A stretch of DNA of 64,000 bases, from positions 62,001 to 126,000 of the forward strand of contig JAUCBJ010004630.1 in assembly GCA_032718475.1 (NCBI GenBank), in the 5' to 3' direction. Below the pieces are notes generated by a model. That model was not told the origin of the DNA. It saw nothing but the letters and a program-made list of their open reading frames with translations, and searched no databases. Positions 16,144-31,108 of the stretch are shown in pieces (positions within the stretch are counted from its first letter, which is position 1; each line of letters opens with the position of its first letter). The position numbers were made by a program, and so were the translations under genes. Source of the stretch: Nemertoderma westbladi (Eukaryota; Xenacoelomorpha; Nemertodermatida; Nemertodermatidae).

Positions 16144-16500
16144 GCACTCACACAGATATCCTACACTGCCCCCACTTCGAGGCTTTATTTGCACTCACAC
16201 AGATACTTTACACTGCCCAAACTTCGAGGCTTTATTTGCACTCACACAGATACTTTACACTGCCCCCACTTCGAGGCTTTATTTGCACTCACACAGATAT
16301 CCTACACTGCCCCCACTTCGAGGCTTTATTTGCACTCACACAGATACTTTACACTGCCCAAACTTCGAGGCTTTATTTGCACTCACACAGATACTTTACA
16401 CTGCCCCCACTTCGAGGCTTTATTTGCACTCACACAGATATCCTACACTGCCCCCACTTCGAGGCTTTATTTGCACTCACACAGATACTTTACACTGCCC
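16144..16500 (+). repeat. 141-bp trimeric higher-order repeat within the array
   Basis: Three 47-bp monomers form the unit: one with GATATCC in place of GATACTT, one with CCCAAAC in place of CCCCCAC, and one standard. The GATATC marks are at 16,155, 16,296 and 16,437, exactly 141 bp apart. The third iteration loses the CCCAAAC variant, so the pattern breaks there. Confidence 0.8.
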
Positions 16501-17529
16501 CCACTTCGAGGCTTTATTTGCACTCACACAGATACTTTACACGAACCCCCTTCGATCGAGGTTTTATTTACACTCACACAGATACTTTACACTGCCCCCA
16601 CTTCGAGGCTTTATTTGCACTCACACAGATACTTTACACTGCCCCCACTTCGAGGCTTTATTTGCACTCACACAGATACTTTACACTGCCCAAACTTCGA
16701 GGCTTTATTTACACTCACACAGATACTTTACACGAACCCCCTTCGATCGAGGTTTTATTTACACTCACACAGATACTTTACACTGCCCCCACTTCGAGGC
16801 TTTATTTGCACTCACACAGATACTTTATACTGCCCCCACTTCGAGGCTTTATTTGCACTCACACAGATATCCTACACTGCCCCCACTTCGAGGCTTTATT
16901 TGCACTCACACAGATACTTTACACTGCCCCCACTTCGAGGCTCTATTTGCACTCACACAGATACTTTACACTGCCCCCACTTCGTGGCTTTATTTGCACT
17001 CACACAGATACTTTACACTGTCCCCACTTCGAGGCTTTATTTGCACTCACACAGATACTTTACACGAACCCCCTTCGATCGAGGCTTTATTTGCACTCAC
17101 ACAGATACTTTACACTGCCCCCACTTCGAGGCTTTATTTGCACTCACACAGATATCCTACACTGCCCCCACTTCGAGGCTTTATTTGCACTCACACAGAT
17201 ACTTTACACTGCCCAAACTTCGAGGCTTTATTTGCACTCACACAGATACTTTACACTGCCCCCACTTCGAGGTTTTATTTACACTCACACAGATACTTTA
17301 CACTGCCCCCACTTCGAGGCTTTATTTGCACTCACACAGATACTTTATACTGCCCCCACTTCGAGGCTTTATTTGCACTCACACAGATATCCTACACTGC
17401 CCCCACTTCGAGGCTTTATTTGCACTCACACAGATATCCTACACTGCCCCCACTTCGAGGCTTTATTTGCACTCACACAGATACTTTATACTGCCCCCAC
17501 TTCGAGGCTTTATTTGCACTCACACAGAT

Positions 17530-17760
17530 ATCCTACACTGCCCCCACTTCGAGGCTTTATTTGCACTCACACAGATATCCTACACTGCCCCCACTTCGAG
17601 GCTTTATTTGCACTCACACAGATATCCTACACTGCCCCCACTTCGAGGCTTTATTTGCACTCACACAGATATCCTACACTGCCCCCACTTCGAGGCTTTA
17701 TTTGCACTCACACAGATATCCTACACTGCCCCCACTTCGAGGTTTTATTTACACTCACAC
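17530..17760 (+). repeat. Run of five consecutive GATATCC-variant monomers
   Basis: Five adjacent 47-bp monomers all carry the GATATCC variant. The variant otherwise appears singly between about 12.1 and 17.7 kb, plus two copies near 25.57 and 25.66 kb. This is a recent local expansion of one variant monomer. Confidence 0.75.
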
Positions 17761-20700
17761 AGATACTTTACACTGCCCCCACTTCGAGGCTTTATTTGCA
17801 CTCACACAGATACTTTATACTGCCCCCACTTCGAGGCTTTATTTACACTCACACAGATACTTTATACTGCCCCCACTTCGAGGCTTTATTTGCACTCACA
17901 CAGATACTTTACACTGCCCCCACTTCGAGGCTTTATTTACACTCACACAGATACTTTACACTGCCCCCACTTCGAGGCTTTATTTGCACTCACACAGATA
18001 CTTTACACTGCCCCCACTTCGAGGCTTTATTTGCACTCACACAGATACTTTACACTGCCCCACTTCGAGGCTTTATTTGCACTCACACAGATACTTTACA
18101 CGAACCCCCTTCGAGGCTTTATTTGCACTCACACAGATACTTTACACGAACCCCCTTCGATCGAGGCTTTATTTACACTCACACAGATACTTTATACTGC
18201 CCCCACTTCGAGGCTTTATTTACACTCACACAGATACTTTACACGAACCCCCTTCGATCGAGGCTTTATTTGCACTCACACAGATACTTTACACTGCCCC
18301 CACTTCGAGGCTTTATTTACACTCACACAGATACTTTACACGAACCCCCTTCGATCGAGGTTTTATTTACACTCACACAGATACTTTACACTGCCCCCAC
18401 TTCGAGGCTTTATTTACACTCACACAGATACTTTACACGAACCCCCTTCGATCGAGGCTTTATTTGCACTCACACAGATACTTTACACTGCCCCCACTTC
18501 GACGCTTTATTTGCACTCACACAGATACTTTACACTGCCCCCACTTCGACGCTTTATTTGCACTCACACAGATACTTTACACTGCCCCCACTTCGAGGCT
18601 TTATTTACACTCACACAGATACTTTACACGAACCCCCTTCGAGGCTTTATTTGCACTCACACAGATACTTTACACTGCCCCCACTTCGAGGCTTTATTTA
18701 CACTCACACAGATACTTTACACGAACCCCCTTCGATCGAGGCTTTATTTACACTCACACAGATACTTTACACTGCCCCCACTTCGAGGCTTTATTTGCAC
18801 TCACACAGATACTTTACACTGCCCCCACTTCGAGGCTTTATTTGCACTCACACAGACACTTTACACTGCCCCCACTTCGAGGCTTTATTTACACTCACAC
18901 AGATACTTTACACTGCCCCCACTTCGAGGCTTTATTTACACTCACACAGATACTTTACACTGCCCCCACTTCGAGGCTTTATTTGCACTCACACAGATAC
19001 TTTACACTGCCCTCACTTCGAGGCTTTATTTACACTCACACAGATACTTTACACTGCCCCCACTTCGAGGCTTTATTTGCACTCACACAGATACTTTACA
19101 CTGCCCCCACTTCGAGGCTTTATTTACACTCACACAGATACTTTACACTGCCCCCACTTCGAGGCTTTATTTACACTCACACAGATACTTTACACTGCCC
19201 CCACTTCGAGGCTTTATTTGCACTCACACAGATACTTTACACTGCCCTCACTTCGAGGCTTTATTTACACTCACACAGATACTTTACACTGCCCCCACTT
19301 CGAGGCTTTATTTACACTCACACAGATACTTTACACTGCCCCCACTTCGAGGCTTTATTTACACTCACACAGATACTTTACACGAACCCCCTTCGATCGA
19401 GGTTTTATTTGCACTCACACAGATACTTTATACTGCCCCCACTTCGAGGCTTTATTTACACTCACACAGATACTTTACACTGCCCCCACTTCGAGGCTTT
19501 ATTTGCACTCACACAGATACTTTACACTGCCCTCACTTCGAGGCTTTATTTACACTCACACAAATACTTTACACTGCCCCCACTTCGAGGCTTTATTTGC
19601 ACTCACACAGATACTTTACACTGCCCCCACTTCGAGGCTTTATTTACACTCACACAGATACTTTACACTGCCCCCACTTCGAGGCTTTATTTGCACTCAC
19701 ACAGATACTTTACACTGCCCTCACTTCGAGGCTTTATTTACACTCACACAAATACTTTACACTGCCCCCACTTCGAGGCTTTATTTGCACTCACACAGAT
19801 ACTTTATACTGCCCCCACTTCGAGGCTTTATTTGCACTCACACAGATACTTTACACGAACCCCCTTCGAGGCTTTATTTGCACTCACACAGATACTTTAC
19901 ACTGCCCCCACTTCGAGGCTTTATTTACACTCACACAGATACTTTACACGAACCCCCTTCGATCGAGGTTTTATTTACACTCACACAGATACTTTACACT
20001 GCCCCCACTTCGAGGCTTTATTTACACTCACACAGATACTTTACACTGCCCCCACTTCGAGGCTTTATTTGCACTCACACAGATACTTTACACTGCCCCC
20101 ACTTCGAGGCTTTATTTACACTCACACAGATACTTTACACTGCCCCCACTTCGAGGCTTTATTTGCACTCACACAGATACTTTACACTGCCCTCACTTCG
20201 AGGCTTTATTTACACTCACACAGATACTTTACACGAACCCCCTTCGATCGAGGTTTTATTTACACTCACACAGATACTTTACACTGCCCCCACTTCGAGG
20301 CTTTATTTGCACTCACACAGATACTTTACACTGCCCCCACTTCGAGGCTTTATTTGCACTCACACAGATACTTTACACTGCCCCCACTTCGAGGCTTTAT
20401 TTGCACTCACACAGATACTTTATACTGCCCCCACTTCGAGGCTTTATTTGCACTCACACAGATACTTTACACTGCCCCCACTTCGAGGCTTTATTTACAC
20501 TCACACAGATACTTTACACGAACCCCCTTCGATCGAGGCTTTATTTGCACTCACACAGATACTTTATACTGCCCCCACTTCGAGGCTTTATTTGCACTCA
20601 CACAGATACTTTACACTGCCCCCACTTCGAGGCTTTATTTGCACTCACACAGATACTTTACACGAACCCCCTTCGATCGAGGCTTTATTTGCACTCACAC

Positions 20701-23700
20701 AGATACTTTACACTGCCCCCACTTCGAGGCTTTATTTGCACTCACACAGATACTTTACACTGCCCCCACTTCGTGGCTTTATTTGCACTCACACAGATAC
20801 TTTATACTGCCCCCACTTCGAGGCTTTATTTGCACTCACACAGATACTTTACACTGCCCCCACTTCGAGGCTTTATTTACACTCACACAGATACTTTACA
20901 CGAACCCCCTTCGATCGAGGCTTTATTTGCACTCACACAGATACTTTATACTGCCCCCACTTCGAGGCTTTATTTGCACTCACACAGATACTTTACACTG
21001 CCCCCACTTCGAGGCTTTATTTACACTCACACAGATACTTTACACGAACCCCCTTCGATCGAGGCTTTATTTGCACTCACACAGATACTTTATACTGCCC
21101 CCACTTCGAGGCTTTATTTGCACTCACACAGATACTTTACACTGCCCCCACTTCGAGGCTTTATTTGCACTCACACAGATACTTTACACGAACCCCCTTC
21201 GATCGAGGCTTTATTTGCACTCACACAGATACTTTACACTGCCCCCACTTCGAGGCTTTATTTGCACTCACACAGATACTTTACACTGCCCCCACTTCGT
21301 GGCTTTATTTGCACTCACACAGATACTTTATACTGCCCCCACTTCGAGGCTTTATTTGCACTCACACAGATACTTTATACTGCCCCCACTTCGAGGCTTT
21401 ATTTGCACTCACACAGATACTTTACACTGCCCCCACTTCGAGGCTTTATTTACACTCACACAGATACTTTACACGAACCCCCTTCGATCGAGGCTTTATT
21501 TACACTCACACAGATACTTTACACGAACCCCCTTCGATCGAGGCTTTATTTACACTCACACAGATACTTTACACGAACCCCCTTCGATCGAGGCTTTATT
21601 TGCACTCACACAGATACTTTACACTGCCCCCACTTCGAGGCTTTATTTGCACTCACACAGATACTTTACACTGCCCCCACTTCGAGGCTTTATTTGCACT
21701 CACACAGATACTTTACACTGCCCCCACTTCGTGGCTTTATTTACACTCACACAGATACTTTACACGAACCCCCTTCGATCGAGGCTTTATTTGCACTCAC
21801 ACAGATACTTTACACTGCCCCCACTTCGAGGCTTTATTTGCACTCACACAGATACTTTACACGAACCCCCTTCGATCGAGGCTTTATTTGCACTCACACA
21901 GATACTTTACACTGCCCCCACTTCGAGACTTTATTTGCACTCACACAGATACTTTACACGAACCCCCTTCGATCGAGGCTTTATTTGCACTCACACAGAT
22001 ACTTTACACTGCCCCCACTTCGAGGCTTTATTTGCACTCACACAGATACTTTACACTGCCCCCACTTCGAGGCTTTATTTGCACTCACACAGATACTTTA
22101 CACGAACCCCCTTCGATCGAGGCTTTATTTGCACTCACACAGATACTTTACACTGCCCCCACTTCGAGGCTTTATTTGCACTCACACAGATACTTTACAC
22201 GAACCCCCTTCGATCGAGGCTTTATTTGCACTCACACAGATACTTTACACTGCCCCCACTTCGAGGCTTTATTTACACTCACACAGATACTTTACACGAA
22301 CCCCCTTCGATCGAGGCTTTATTTGCACTCACACAGATACTTTACACGAACCCCCTTCGATCGAGGCTTTATTTGCACTCACACAGATACTTTACACTGC
22401 CCCCACTTCGAGGCTTTATTTGCACTCACACAGATACTTTACACGAACCCCCTTCGATCGAGGCTTTATTTGCACTCACACAGATACTTTATACTGCCCC
22501 CACTTCGAGGCTTTATTTACACTCACACAGATACTTTACACGAACCCCCTTCGATCGAGGCTTTATTTACACTCACACAGATACTTTACACTGCCCCCAC
22601 TTCGAGGCTTTATTTACACTCACACAGATACTTTACACTGCCCCCACTTCGAGGCTTTATTTGCACTCACACAGATACTTTATACTGCCCCCACTTCGAG
22701 GCTTTATTTACACTCACACAGATACTTTATACTGCCCCCACTTCGAGGCTTTATTTACACTCACACAGATACTTTACACTGCCCCCACTTCGAGGCTTTA
22801 TTTGCACTCACACAGATACTTTATACTGCCCCCACTTCGAGGCTTTATTTACACTCACACAGATACTTTACACTGCCCCCACTTCGAGGCTTTATTTACA
22901 CTCACACAGATACTTTACACTGCCCCCACTTCGAGGCTTTATTTGCACTCACACAGATACTTTATACTGCCCCCACTTCGAGGCTTTATTTACACTCACA
23001 CAGATACTTTATACTGCCCCCACTTCGAGGCTTTATTTGCACTCACACAGATACTTTATACTGCCCCCACTTCGAGGCTTTATTTACACTCACACAGATA
23101 CTTTATACTGCCCCCACTTCGAGGCTTTATTTGCACTCACACAGATACTTTACACTGCCCCCACTTCGAGGCTTTATTTACACTCACACAGATACTTTAC
23201 ACTGCCCCCACTTCGAGGCTTTATTTGCACTCACACAGATACTTTATACTGCCCCCACTTCGAGGCTTTATTTACACTCACACAGATACTTTATACTGCC
23301 CCCACTTCGAGGCTTTATTTGCACTCACACAGATACTTTATACTGCCCCCACTTCGAGGCTTTATTTACACTCACACAGATACTTTATACTGCCCCCACT
23401 TCGAGGCTTTATTTGCACTCACACAGATACTTTACACTGCCCCCACTTCGAGGCTTTATTTGCACTCACACAGATACTTTACACTGCCCCCACTTCGAGG
23501 CTTTATTTGCACTCACACAGATACTTTACACTGCCCCCACTTCGAGGCTTTATTTACACTCACACAGATACTTTACACGAACCCCCTTCGATCGAGGCTT
23601 TATTTGCACTCACACAGATACTTTACACTCCCCCCACTTCGAGGCTTTATTTGCACTCACACAGATACTTTACACTGCCCCCACTTCGAGGCTTTATTTA

Positions 23701-26700
23701 CACTCACACAGATACTTTACACTGCCCCCACTTCGAGGCTTTATTTGCACTCACACAGATACTTTACACGAACCCCCTTCGATCGAGGCTTTATTTGCAC
23801 TCACACAGATACTTTACACTGCCCCCACTTCGAGACTTTATTTGCACTCACACAGATACTTTACACTGCCCCCACTTCGAGGCTTTATTTACACTCACAC
23901 AGATACTTTACACTGCCCAAACTTCGAGGCTTTATTTACACTCACACAGATACTTTACACTGCCCCCACTTCGAGGCTTTATTTACACTCACACAGATAC
24001 TTTACACTGCCCAAACTTCGAGGCTTTATTTACACTCACACAGATACTTTACACTGCCCCCACTTCGAGGCTTTATTTACACTCACACAGATACTTTACA
24101 CGAACCCCCTTCGATCGAGGCTTTATTTGCACTCACACAGATACTTTACACTGCCCCCACTTCGAGGCTTTATTTACACTCACACAGATACTTTACACGA
24201 ACCCCCTTCGATCGAGGCTTTATTTGCACTCACACAGATACTTTACACTGCCCCCACTTCGAGACTTTATTTGCACTCACACAGATACTTTACACGAACC
24301 CCCTTCGATCGAGGCTTTATTTGCACTCACACAGATACTTTACACTGCCCCCACTTCGAGGCTTTATTTGCACTCACACAGATACTTTACACTGCCCCCC
24401 CTTCGAGGCTTTATTTACACTCACACAGATACTTTACACGAACCCCCTTCGATCGAGGTTTTATTTACACTCACACAGATACTTTACACTGCCCCCACTT
24501 CGAGGCTTTATTTACACTCACACAGATACTTTACACTGCCCCCACTTCGAGGCTTTATTTGCACTCACACAGATACTTTACACTGCCCTCACTTCGAGGC
24601 TTTATTTACACTCACACAGATACTTTACACTGCCCCCACTTCGAGTCTTTATTTACACTCACACAGATACTTTACACGAACCCCCTTCGATCGAGGCTTT
24701 ATTTGCACTCACACAGATACTTTACACTGCCCCCACTTCGAGACTTTATTTGCACTCACACAGATACTTTACACTGCCCCCACTTCGAGGCTTTATTTGC
24801 ACTCACACAGATACTTTACACTGCCCCCACTTCGAGGCTTTATTTACACTCACACAGATACTTTACACTGCCCCCACTTCGAGGCTTTATTTGCACTCAC
24901 ACAGATACTTTACACTGCCCCCACTTCGAGGCTTTATTTGCACTCACACAGATACTTTACACTGCCCCCACTTCGTGGCTTTATTTGCACTCACACAGAT
25001 ACTTTACACTGCCCCCACTTCGAGGCTTTATTTGCACTCACACAGATACTTTACACTGCCCCCACTTCGAGGCTTTATTTACACTCACACAGATACTTTA
25101 CACTGCCCCCACTTCGAGGCTTTATTTGCACTCACACAGATACTTTACACTGCCCCCACTTCGAGGCTTTATTTGCACTCACACAGATACTTTACACTGC
25201 CCCCACTTCGTGGCTTTATTTGCACTCACACAGATACTTTATACTGCCCCCACTTCGAGGCTTTATTTACACTCACACAGATACTTTACACTGCCCCCAC
25301 TTCGAGGCTTTATTTGCACTCACACAGATACTTTACACGAACCCCCTTCGATCGAGGTTTTATTTGCACTCACACAGATACTTTATACTGCCCCCACTTC
25401 GAGGCTTTATTTGCACTCACACAGATACTTTACACTGCCCCCACTTCGAGGCTTTATTTACACTCACACAGATACTTTACACGAACCCCCTTCGATCGAG
25501 GTTTTATTTACACTCACACAGATACTTTACACTGCCCCCACTTCGAGGCTTTATTTGCACTCACACAGATATCCTACACTGCCCCCACTTCGAGGCTTTA
25601 TTTGCACTCACACAGATACTTTACACTGCCCCCACTTCGAGGCTTTATTTGCACTCACACAGATATCCTACACTGCCCCCACTTCGAGGCTTTATTTGCA
25701 CTCACACAGATACTTTACACTGCCCAAACTTCGAGGCTTTATTTGCACTCACACAGATACTTTACACGAACCCCCTTCGAGGCTTTATTTACACTCACAC
25801 AGATACTTTACACTGCCCCCACTTCGAGGCTCTATTTGCACTCACACAGATACTTTATACTGCCCCCACTTCGAGGCTTTATTTGCACTCACACAGATAC
25901 TTTACACGAACCCCCTTCGAGGCTTTATTTGCACTCACACAGATACTTTACACTGCCCCCACTTCGAGGCTTTATTTGCACTCACACAGATACTTTACAC
26001 TGCCCCCACTTCGAGGCTTTATTTGCACTCACACAGATACTTTACACTGCCCCCACTTCGAGGCTTTATTTACACTCACACAGATACTTTACACGAACCC
26101 CCTTCGATCGAGGTTTTATTTGCACTCACACAGATACTTTACACTGCCCCCACTTCGAGGCTTTATTTGCACTCACACAGATACTTTACACTGCCCCCAC
26201 TTCGAGGCTTTATTTGCACTCACACAGATACTTTACACGAACCCCCTTCGATCGAGGCTTTATTTGCACTCACACAGATACTTTATACTGCACCCACTTC
26301 GAGGCTTTATTTGCACTCACACAGATACTTTATACTGCCCCCACTTCGAGGCTTTATTTGCACTCACACAGATACTTTATACTGCCCCCACTTCGAGGCT
26401 TTATTTGCACTCACACAGATACTTTATACTGCCCCCACTTCGAGGTTTTATTTGCACTCACACAGATACTTTACACTGCCCCCACTTCGAGGCTTTATTT
26501 ACACTCACACAGATACTTTACACTGCCCCCACTTCGAGGCTTTATTTACACTCACACAGATACTTTACACTGCCCCCACTTCGAGACTTTATTTGCACTC
26601 ACACAGATACTTTACACGAACCCCCTTCGATCGAGGCTTTATTTGCACTCACACAGATACTTTACACTGCCCCCACTTCGTGGCTTTATTTGCACTCACA

Positions 26701-29700
26701 CAGATACTTTACACTGCCCCCACTTCGAGGCTTTATTTGCACTCACACAGATACTTTACACTGCCCCCACTTCGAGGCTTTATTTGCACTCACACAGATA
26801 CTTTACACGAACCCCCTTCGATCGAGGCTTTATTTGCACTCACACAGATACTTTATACTGCCCCCACTTCGAGGCTTTATTTACACTCACACAGATACTT
26901 TACACTGCCCCCACTTCGAGGCTTTATTTACACTCACACAGATACTTTACACGAACCCCCTTCGATCGAGGCTTTATTTGCACTCACACAGATACTTTAC
27001 ACTGCCCCCACTTCGTGGCTTTATTTGCACTCACACAGATACTTTACACTGCCCCCACTTCGAGGCTTTATTTGCACTCACACAGATACTTTACACTGCC
27101 CCCACTTCGAGGCTTTATTTGCACTCACACAGATACTTTATACTGCCCCCACTTCGAGGCTTTATTTGCACTCACACAGATACTTTACACTGCCCCCACT
27201 TCGAGGCTTTATTTACACTCACACAGATACTTTACACGAACCCCCTTCGATCGAGGTTTTATTTACACTCACACAGATACTTTACACTGCCCCCACTTCG
27301 AGGCTTTATTTACACTCACACAGATACTTTACACTGCCCCCACTTCGAGGCTTTATTTACACTCACACAGATACTTTATACTGCCCCCACTTCGAGGCTT
27401 TATTTGCACTCACACAGATACTTTACACTGCCCAAACTTCGAGGCTTTATTTGCACTCACACAGATACTTTACACTGCCCCCACTTCGAGGCTTTATTTA
27501 CACTCACACAGATACTTTACACTGCCCCCACTTCGAGGCTTTATTTACACTCACACAGATACTTTATACTGCCCCCACTTCGAGGCTTTATTTGCACTCA
27601 CACAGATACTTTACACTGCCCAAACTTCGAGGCTTTATTTGCACTCACACAGATACTTTACACTGCCCCCACTTCGAGGCTTTATTTGCACTCACACAGA
27701 TACTTTACACTGCCCCCACTTCGAGGCTTTATTTGCACTCACACAGATACTTTACACTGCCCCCACTTCGAGGCTTTATTTGCACTCACACAGATACTTT
27801 ACACTGCCCCCACTTCGAGGCTTTATTTGCACTCACACAGATACTTTACACTGCCCCCACTTCGAGGCTTTATTTGCACTCACACAGATACTTTACACTG
27901 CCCCCACTTCGAGGCTTTATTTGCACTCACACAGATACTTTATACTGCCCCCACTTCGAGGCTTTATTTGCACTCACACAGATACTTTACACTGCCCCCA
28001 CTTCGAGGCTTTATTTGCACTCACACAGATACTTTACACTGCCCCCACTTCGAGGCTTTATTTGCACTCACACAGATACTTTACACTGCCCCCACTTCGA
28101 GGCTTTATTTGCACTCACACAGATACTTTACACGAACCCCCTTCGATCGAGGTTTTATTTGCACTCACACAGATACTTTATACTGCCCCCACTTCGAGGC
28201 TTTATTTGCACTCACACAGATACTTTACACGAACCCCCTTCGATCGAGGTTTTATTTGCACTCACACAGATACTTTATACTGCCCCCACTTCGAGGCTTT
28301 ATTTGCACTCACACAGATACTTTACACTGCCCCCACTTCGAGGCTTTATTTGCACTCACACAGATACTTTACACGAACCCCCTTCGATCGAGGTTTTATT
28401 TGCACTCACACAGATACTTTACACTGCCCCCACTTCGAGACTTTATTTGCACTCACACAGATACTTTACACTGCCCTCACTTCGAGGCTTTATTTGCACT
28501 CACACAGATACTTTACACGAACCCCCTTCGAGGCTTTATTTGCACTCACACAGATACTTTACACTGCCCCCACTTCGAGACTTTATTTGCACTCACACAG
28601 ATACTTTACACTGCCCCCACTTCGAGACTTTATTTGCACTCACACAGATACTTTACACTGCCCCCACTTCGAGGCTTTATTTGCACTCACACAGATACTT
28701 TACACTGCCCAAACTTCGAGGCTTTATTTGCACTCACACAGATACTTTACACTGCCCCCACTTCGAGGCTTTATTTGCACTCACACAGATACTTTACACT
28801 GCCCAAACTTCGAGGTTTTATTTGCACTCACACAGATACTTTACACTGCCCCCACTTCGAGGCTTTATTTGCACTCACACAGATACTTTCCCTTTCCCCA
28901 CTTCGAGGCTTTATTTGCACTCACACAGATACTTTACACGAACCCCCTTCGATCGAGGTTTTATTTGCACTCACACAGATACTTTATACTGCCCCCACTT
29001 CGAGGCTTTATTTGCACTCACACAGATACTTTCCCTTTCCCCACTTCGAGGCTTTATTTGCACTCACACAGATACTTTACACGAACCCCCTTCGATCGAG
29101 GTTTTATTTGCACTCACACAGATACTTTATACTGCCCCCACTTCGAGGCTTTATTTGCACTCACACAGATACTTTACACTGCCCCCACTTCGAGGCTTTA
29201 TTTGCACTCACACAGATACTTTACACGAACCCCCTTCGATCGAGGTTTTATTTGCACTCACACAGATACTTTATACTGCCCCCACTTCGAGGCTTTATTT
29301 GCACTCACACAGATACTTTACACTGCCCCCACTTCGAGGCTTTATTTGCACTCACACAGATACTTTATACTGCCCCCACTTCGAGGCTTTATTTGCACTC
29401 ACACAGATACTTTACACTGCCCCCACTTCGAGACTTTATTTACACTCACACAGATACTTTACACTGCCCCCACTTCGTGGCTTTATTTGCACTCACACAG
29501 ATACTTTATACTGCCCCCACTTCGAGGCTTTATTTGCACTCACACAGATACTTTATACTGCCCCCACTTCGAGGCTTTATTTGCACTCACACAGATACTT
29601 TATACTGCCCCCACTTCGAGACTTTATTTGCACTCACACAGATACTTTCCCTTTCCCCACTTCGAGGCTTTATTTGCACTCACACAGATACTTTACACTG

Positions 29701-31082
29701 CCCCCACTTCGAGGCTTTATTTGCACTCACACAGATACTTTACACTGCCCCCACTTCGAGGCTTTATTTACACTCACACAGATACTTTACACTGCCCCCA
29801 CTTCGAGGCTTTATTTGCACTCACACAGATACTTTACACTGCCCCCACTTCGTGGCTTTATTTGCACTCACACAGATACTTTATACTGCCCCCACTTCGA
29901 GGCTTTATTTACACTCACACAGATACTTTACACTGCCCCCACTTCGAGGCTTTATTTGCACTCACACAGATACTTTACACTGCCCCCACTTCGAGGCTTT
30001 ATTTGCACTCACACAGATACTTTCCCTTTCCCCACTTCGAGGCTTTATTTGCACTCACACAGATACTTTCCCTTTCCCCACTTCGAGGCTTTATTTGCAC
30101 TCACACAGATACTTTACACTGCCCCCACTTCGAGGCTTTATTTGCACTCACACAGATACTTTACACTGCCCCCACTTCGAGGCTTTATTTACACTCACAC
30201 AGATACTTTACACTGCCCCCACTTCGAGGCTTTATTTGCACTCACACAGATACTTTACACTGCCCCCACTTCGAGGCTTTATTTACACTCACACAGATAC
30301 TTTACACGAACCCCCTTCGATCGAGGCTTTATTTACACTCACACAGATACTTTACACGAACCCCCTTCGATCGAGGCTTTATTTACACTCACACAGATAC
30401 TTTACACTGCCCCCACTTCGAGGCTTTATTTGCACTCACACAGATACTTTACACTGCCCCCACTTCGAGGCTTTATTTACACTCACACAGATACTTTACA
30501 CGAACCCCCTTCGATCGAGGCTTTATTTGCACTCACACAGATACTTTACACTGCCCCCACTTCGAGACTTTATTTGCACTCACACAGATACTTTACACTG
30601 CCCCCCCTTCGTGGCTTTATTTACACTCACACAGATACTTTACACGAACCCCCTTCGATCGAGGCTTTATTTACACTCACACAGATACTTTACACTGCCC
30701 CCACTTCGAGGCTTTATTTGCACTCACACAGATACTTTATACTGCCCCCACTTCGAGGCTTTATTTGCACTCACACAGATACTTTATACTGCCCCCACTT
30801 CGAGGCTTTATTTGCACTCACACAGATACTTTATACTGCCCCCACTTCGAGGCTTTATTTGCACTCACACAGATACTTTATACTGCCCCCACTTCGAGGC
30901 TTTATTTGCACTCACACAGATACTTTATACTGCCCCCACTTCGAGGCTTTATTTGCACTCACACAGATACTTTACACTTCTTAACTAAAGCTGTTGGACG
31001 CAGTAAGTATAGTGATCAGTTTCACTACAGCCTACTGTAACCAACTCTTAGATGTTATGATGGGAATATAATTGATTATACT

Positions 31083-31108
31083 GGGGGGGGGGGGGGGGGG
31101 GGGGGGGG
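31083..31108 (+). repeat. 26-bp poly(G) homopolymer
   Basis: An uninterrupted run of 26 G lies about 105 bp past the end of the satellite array. Its exact length is likely polymorphic and error-prone in sequencing. The 31,109 to 31,291 stretch that follows contains no recognisable feature. It could be the 5' untranslated part of the downstream LINE. Confidence 0.85.

Larger units (their letters stand above)
1..30978 (+). repeat. 31-kb tandem minisatellite/satellite array (46/47/50-bp monomers)
   Basis: About 650 head-to-tail monomers (length divided by about 47) fill this stretch with no other insertion. Every monomer begins TTTATTTGCACTCACA (G or A at base 8) and continues through AGATACTTTACAC. 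The second half comes in three forms: CTGCCCCCACTTCGAGGC (47-bp monomer), GAACCCCCTTCGAGGC (46 bp), and the latter with an extra TCGA giving the palindrome TCGATCGA (50 bp). The 47-mer has 16 C and 6 G on this strand, so the array is strongly C-over-G skewed. Recurrent variants (TTACAC/TTATAC, GAGGC/GAGAC/GTGGC/GAGGT, GGCTCTATTT, CCCAAAC, GATATCC) recur in patches, as expected from local unequal exchange. The left end lies outside the window. The right end is abrupt, within a partial monomer before unique sequence. No monomer contains a forward-strand stop codon except one hybrid near 2,929, so three overlapping open frames of 9,000 to 10,000 codons exist. Since 46, 47 and 50 are not multiples of three and indels between classes are freely tolerated, I regard these frames as non-coding. 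Confidence 0.97.

Noticed and set aside
1-30978. CRISPR array
   Set aside because: The whole unit repeats with no variable spacers, the region is eukaryotic in context, and no cas genes are present.
1-30978. G-quadruplex-forming array on the minus strand
   Set aside because: Each monomer has a single run of five G per 47 bp, so four runs never lie close enough for a normal quadruplex.
6-31040. Giant proteins of about 9,300 to 10,300 residues from the array
   Set aside because: All three forward frames are equally open because the monomer lacks stops. Monomer length classes that are not multiples of three and free indels show no frame constraint. Observed singleton mutations are too few to expect stops.
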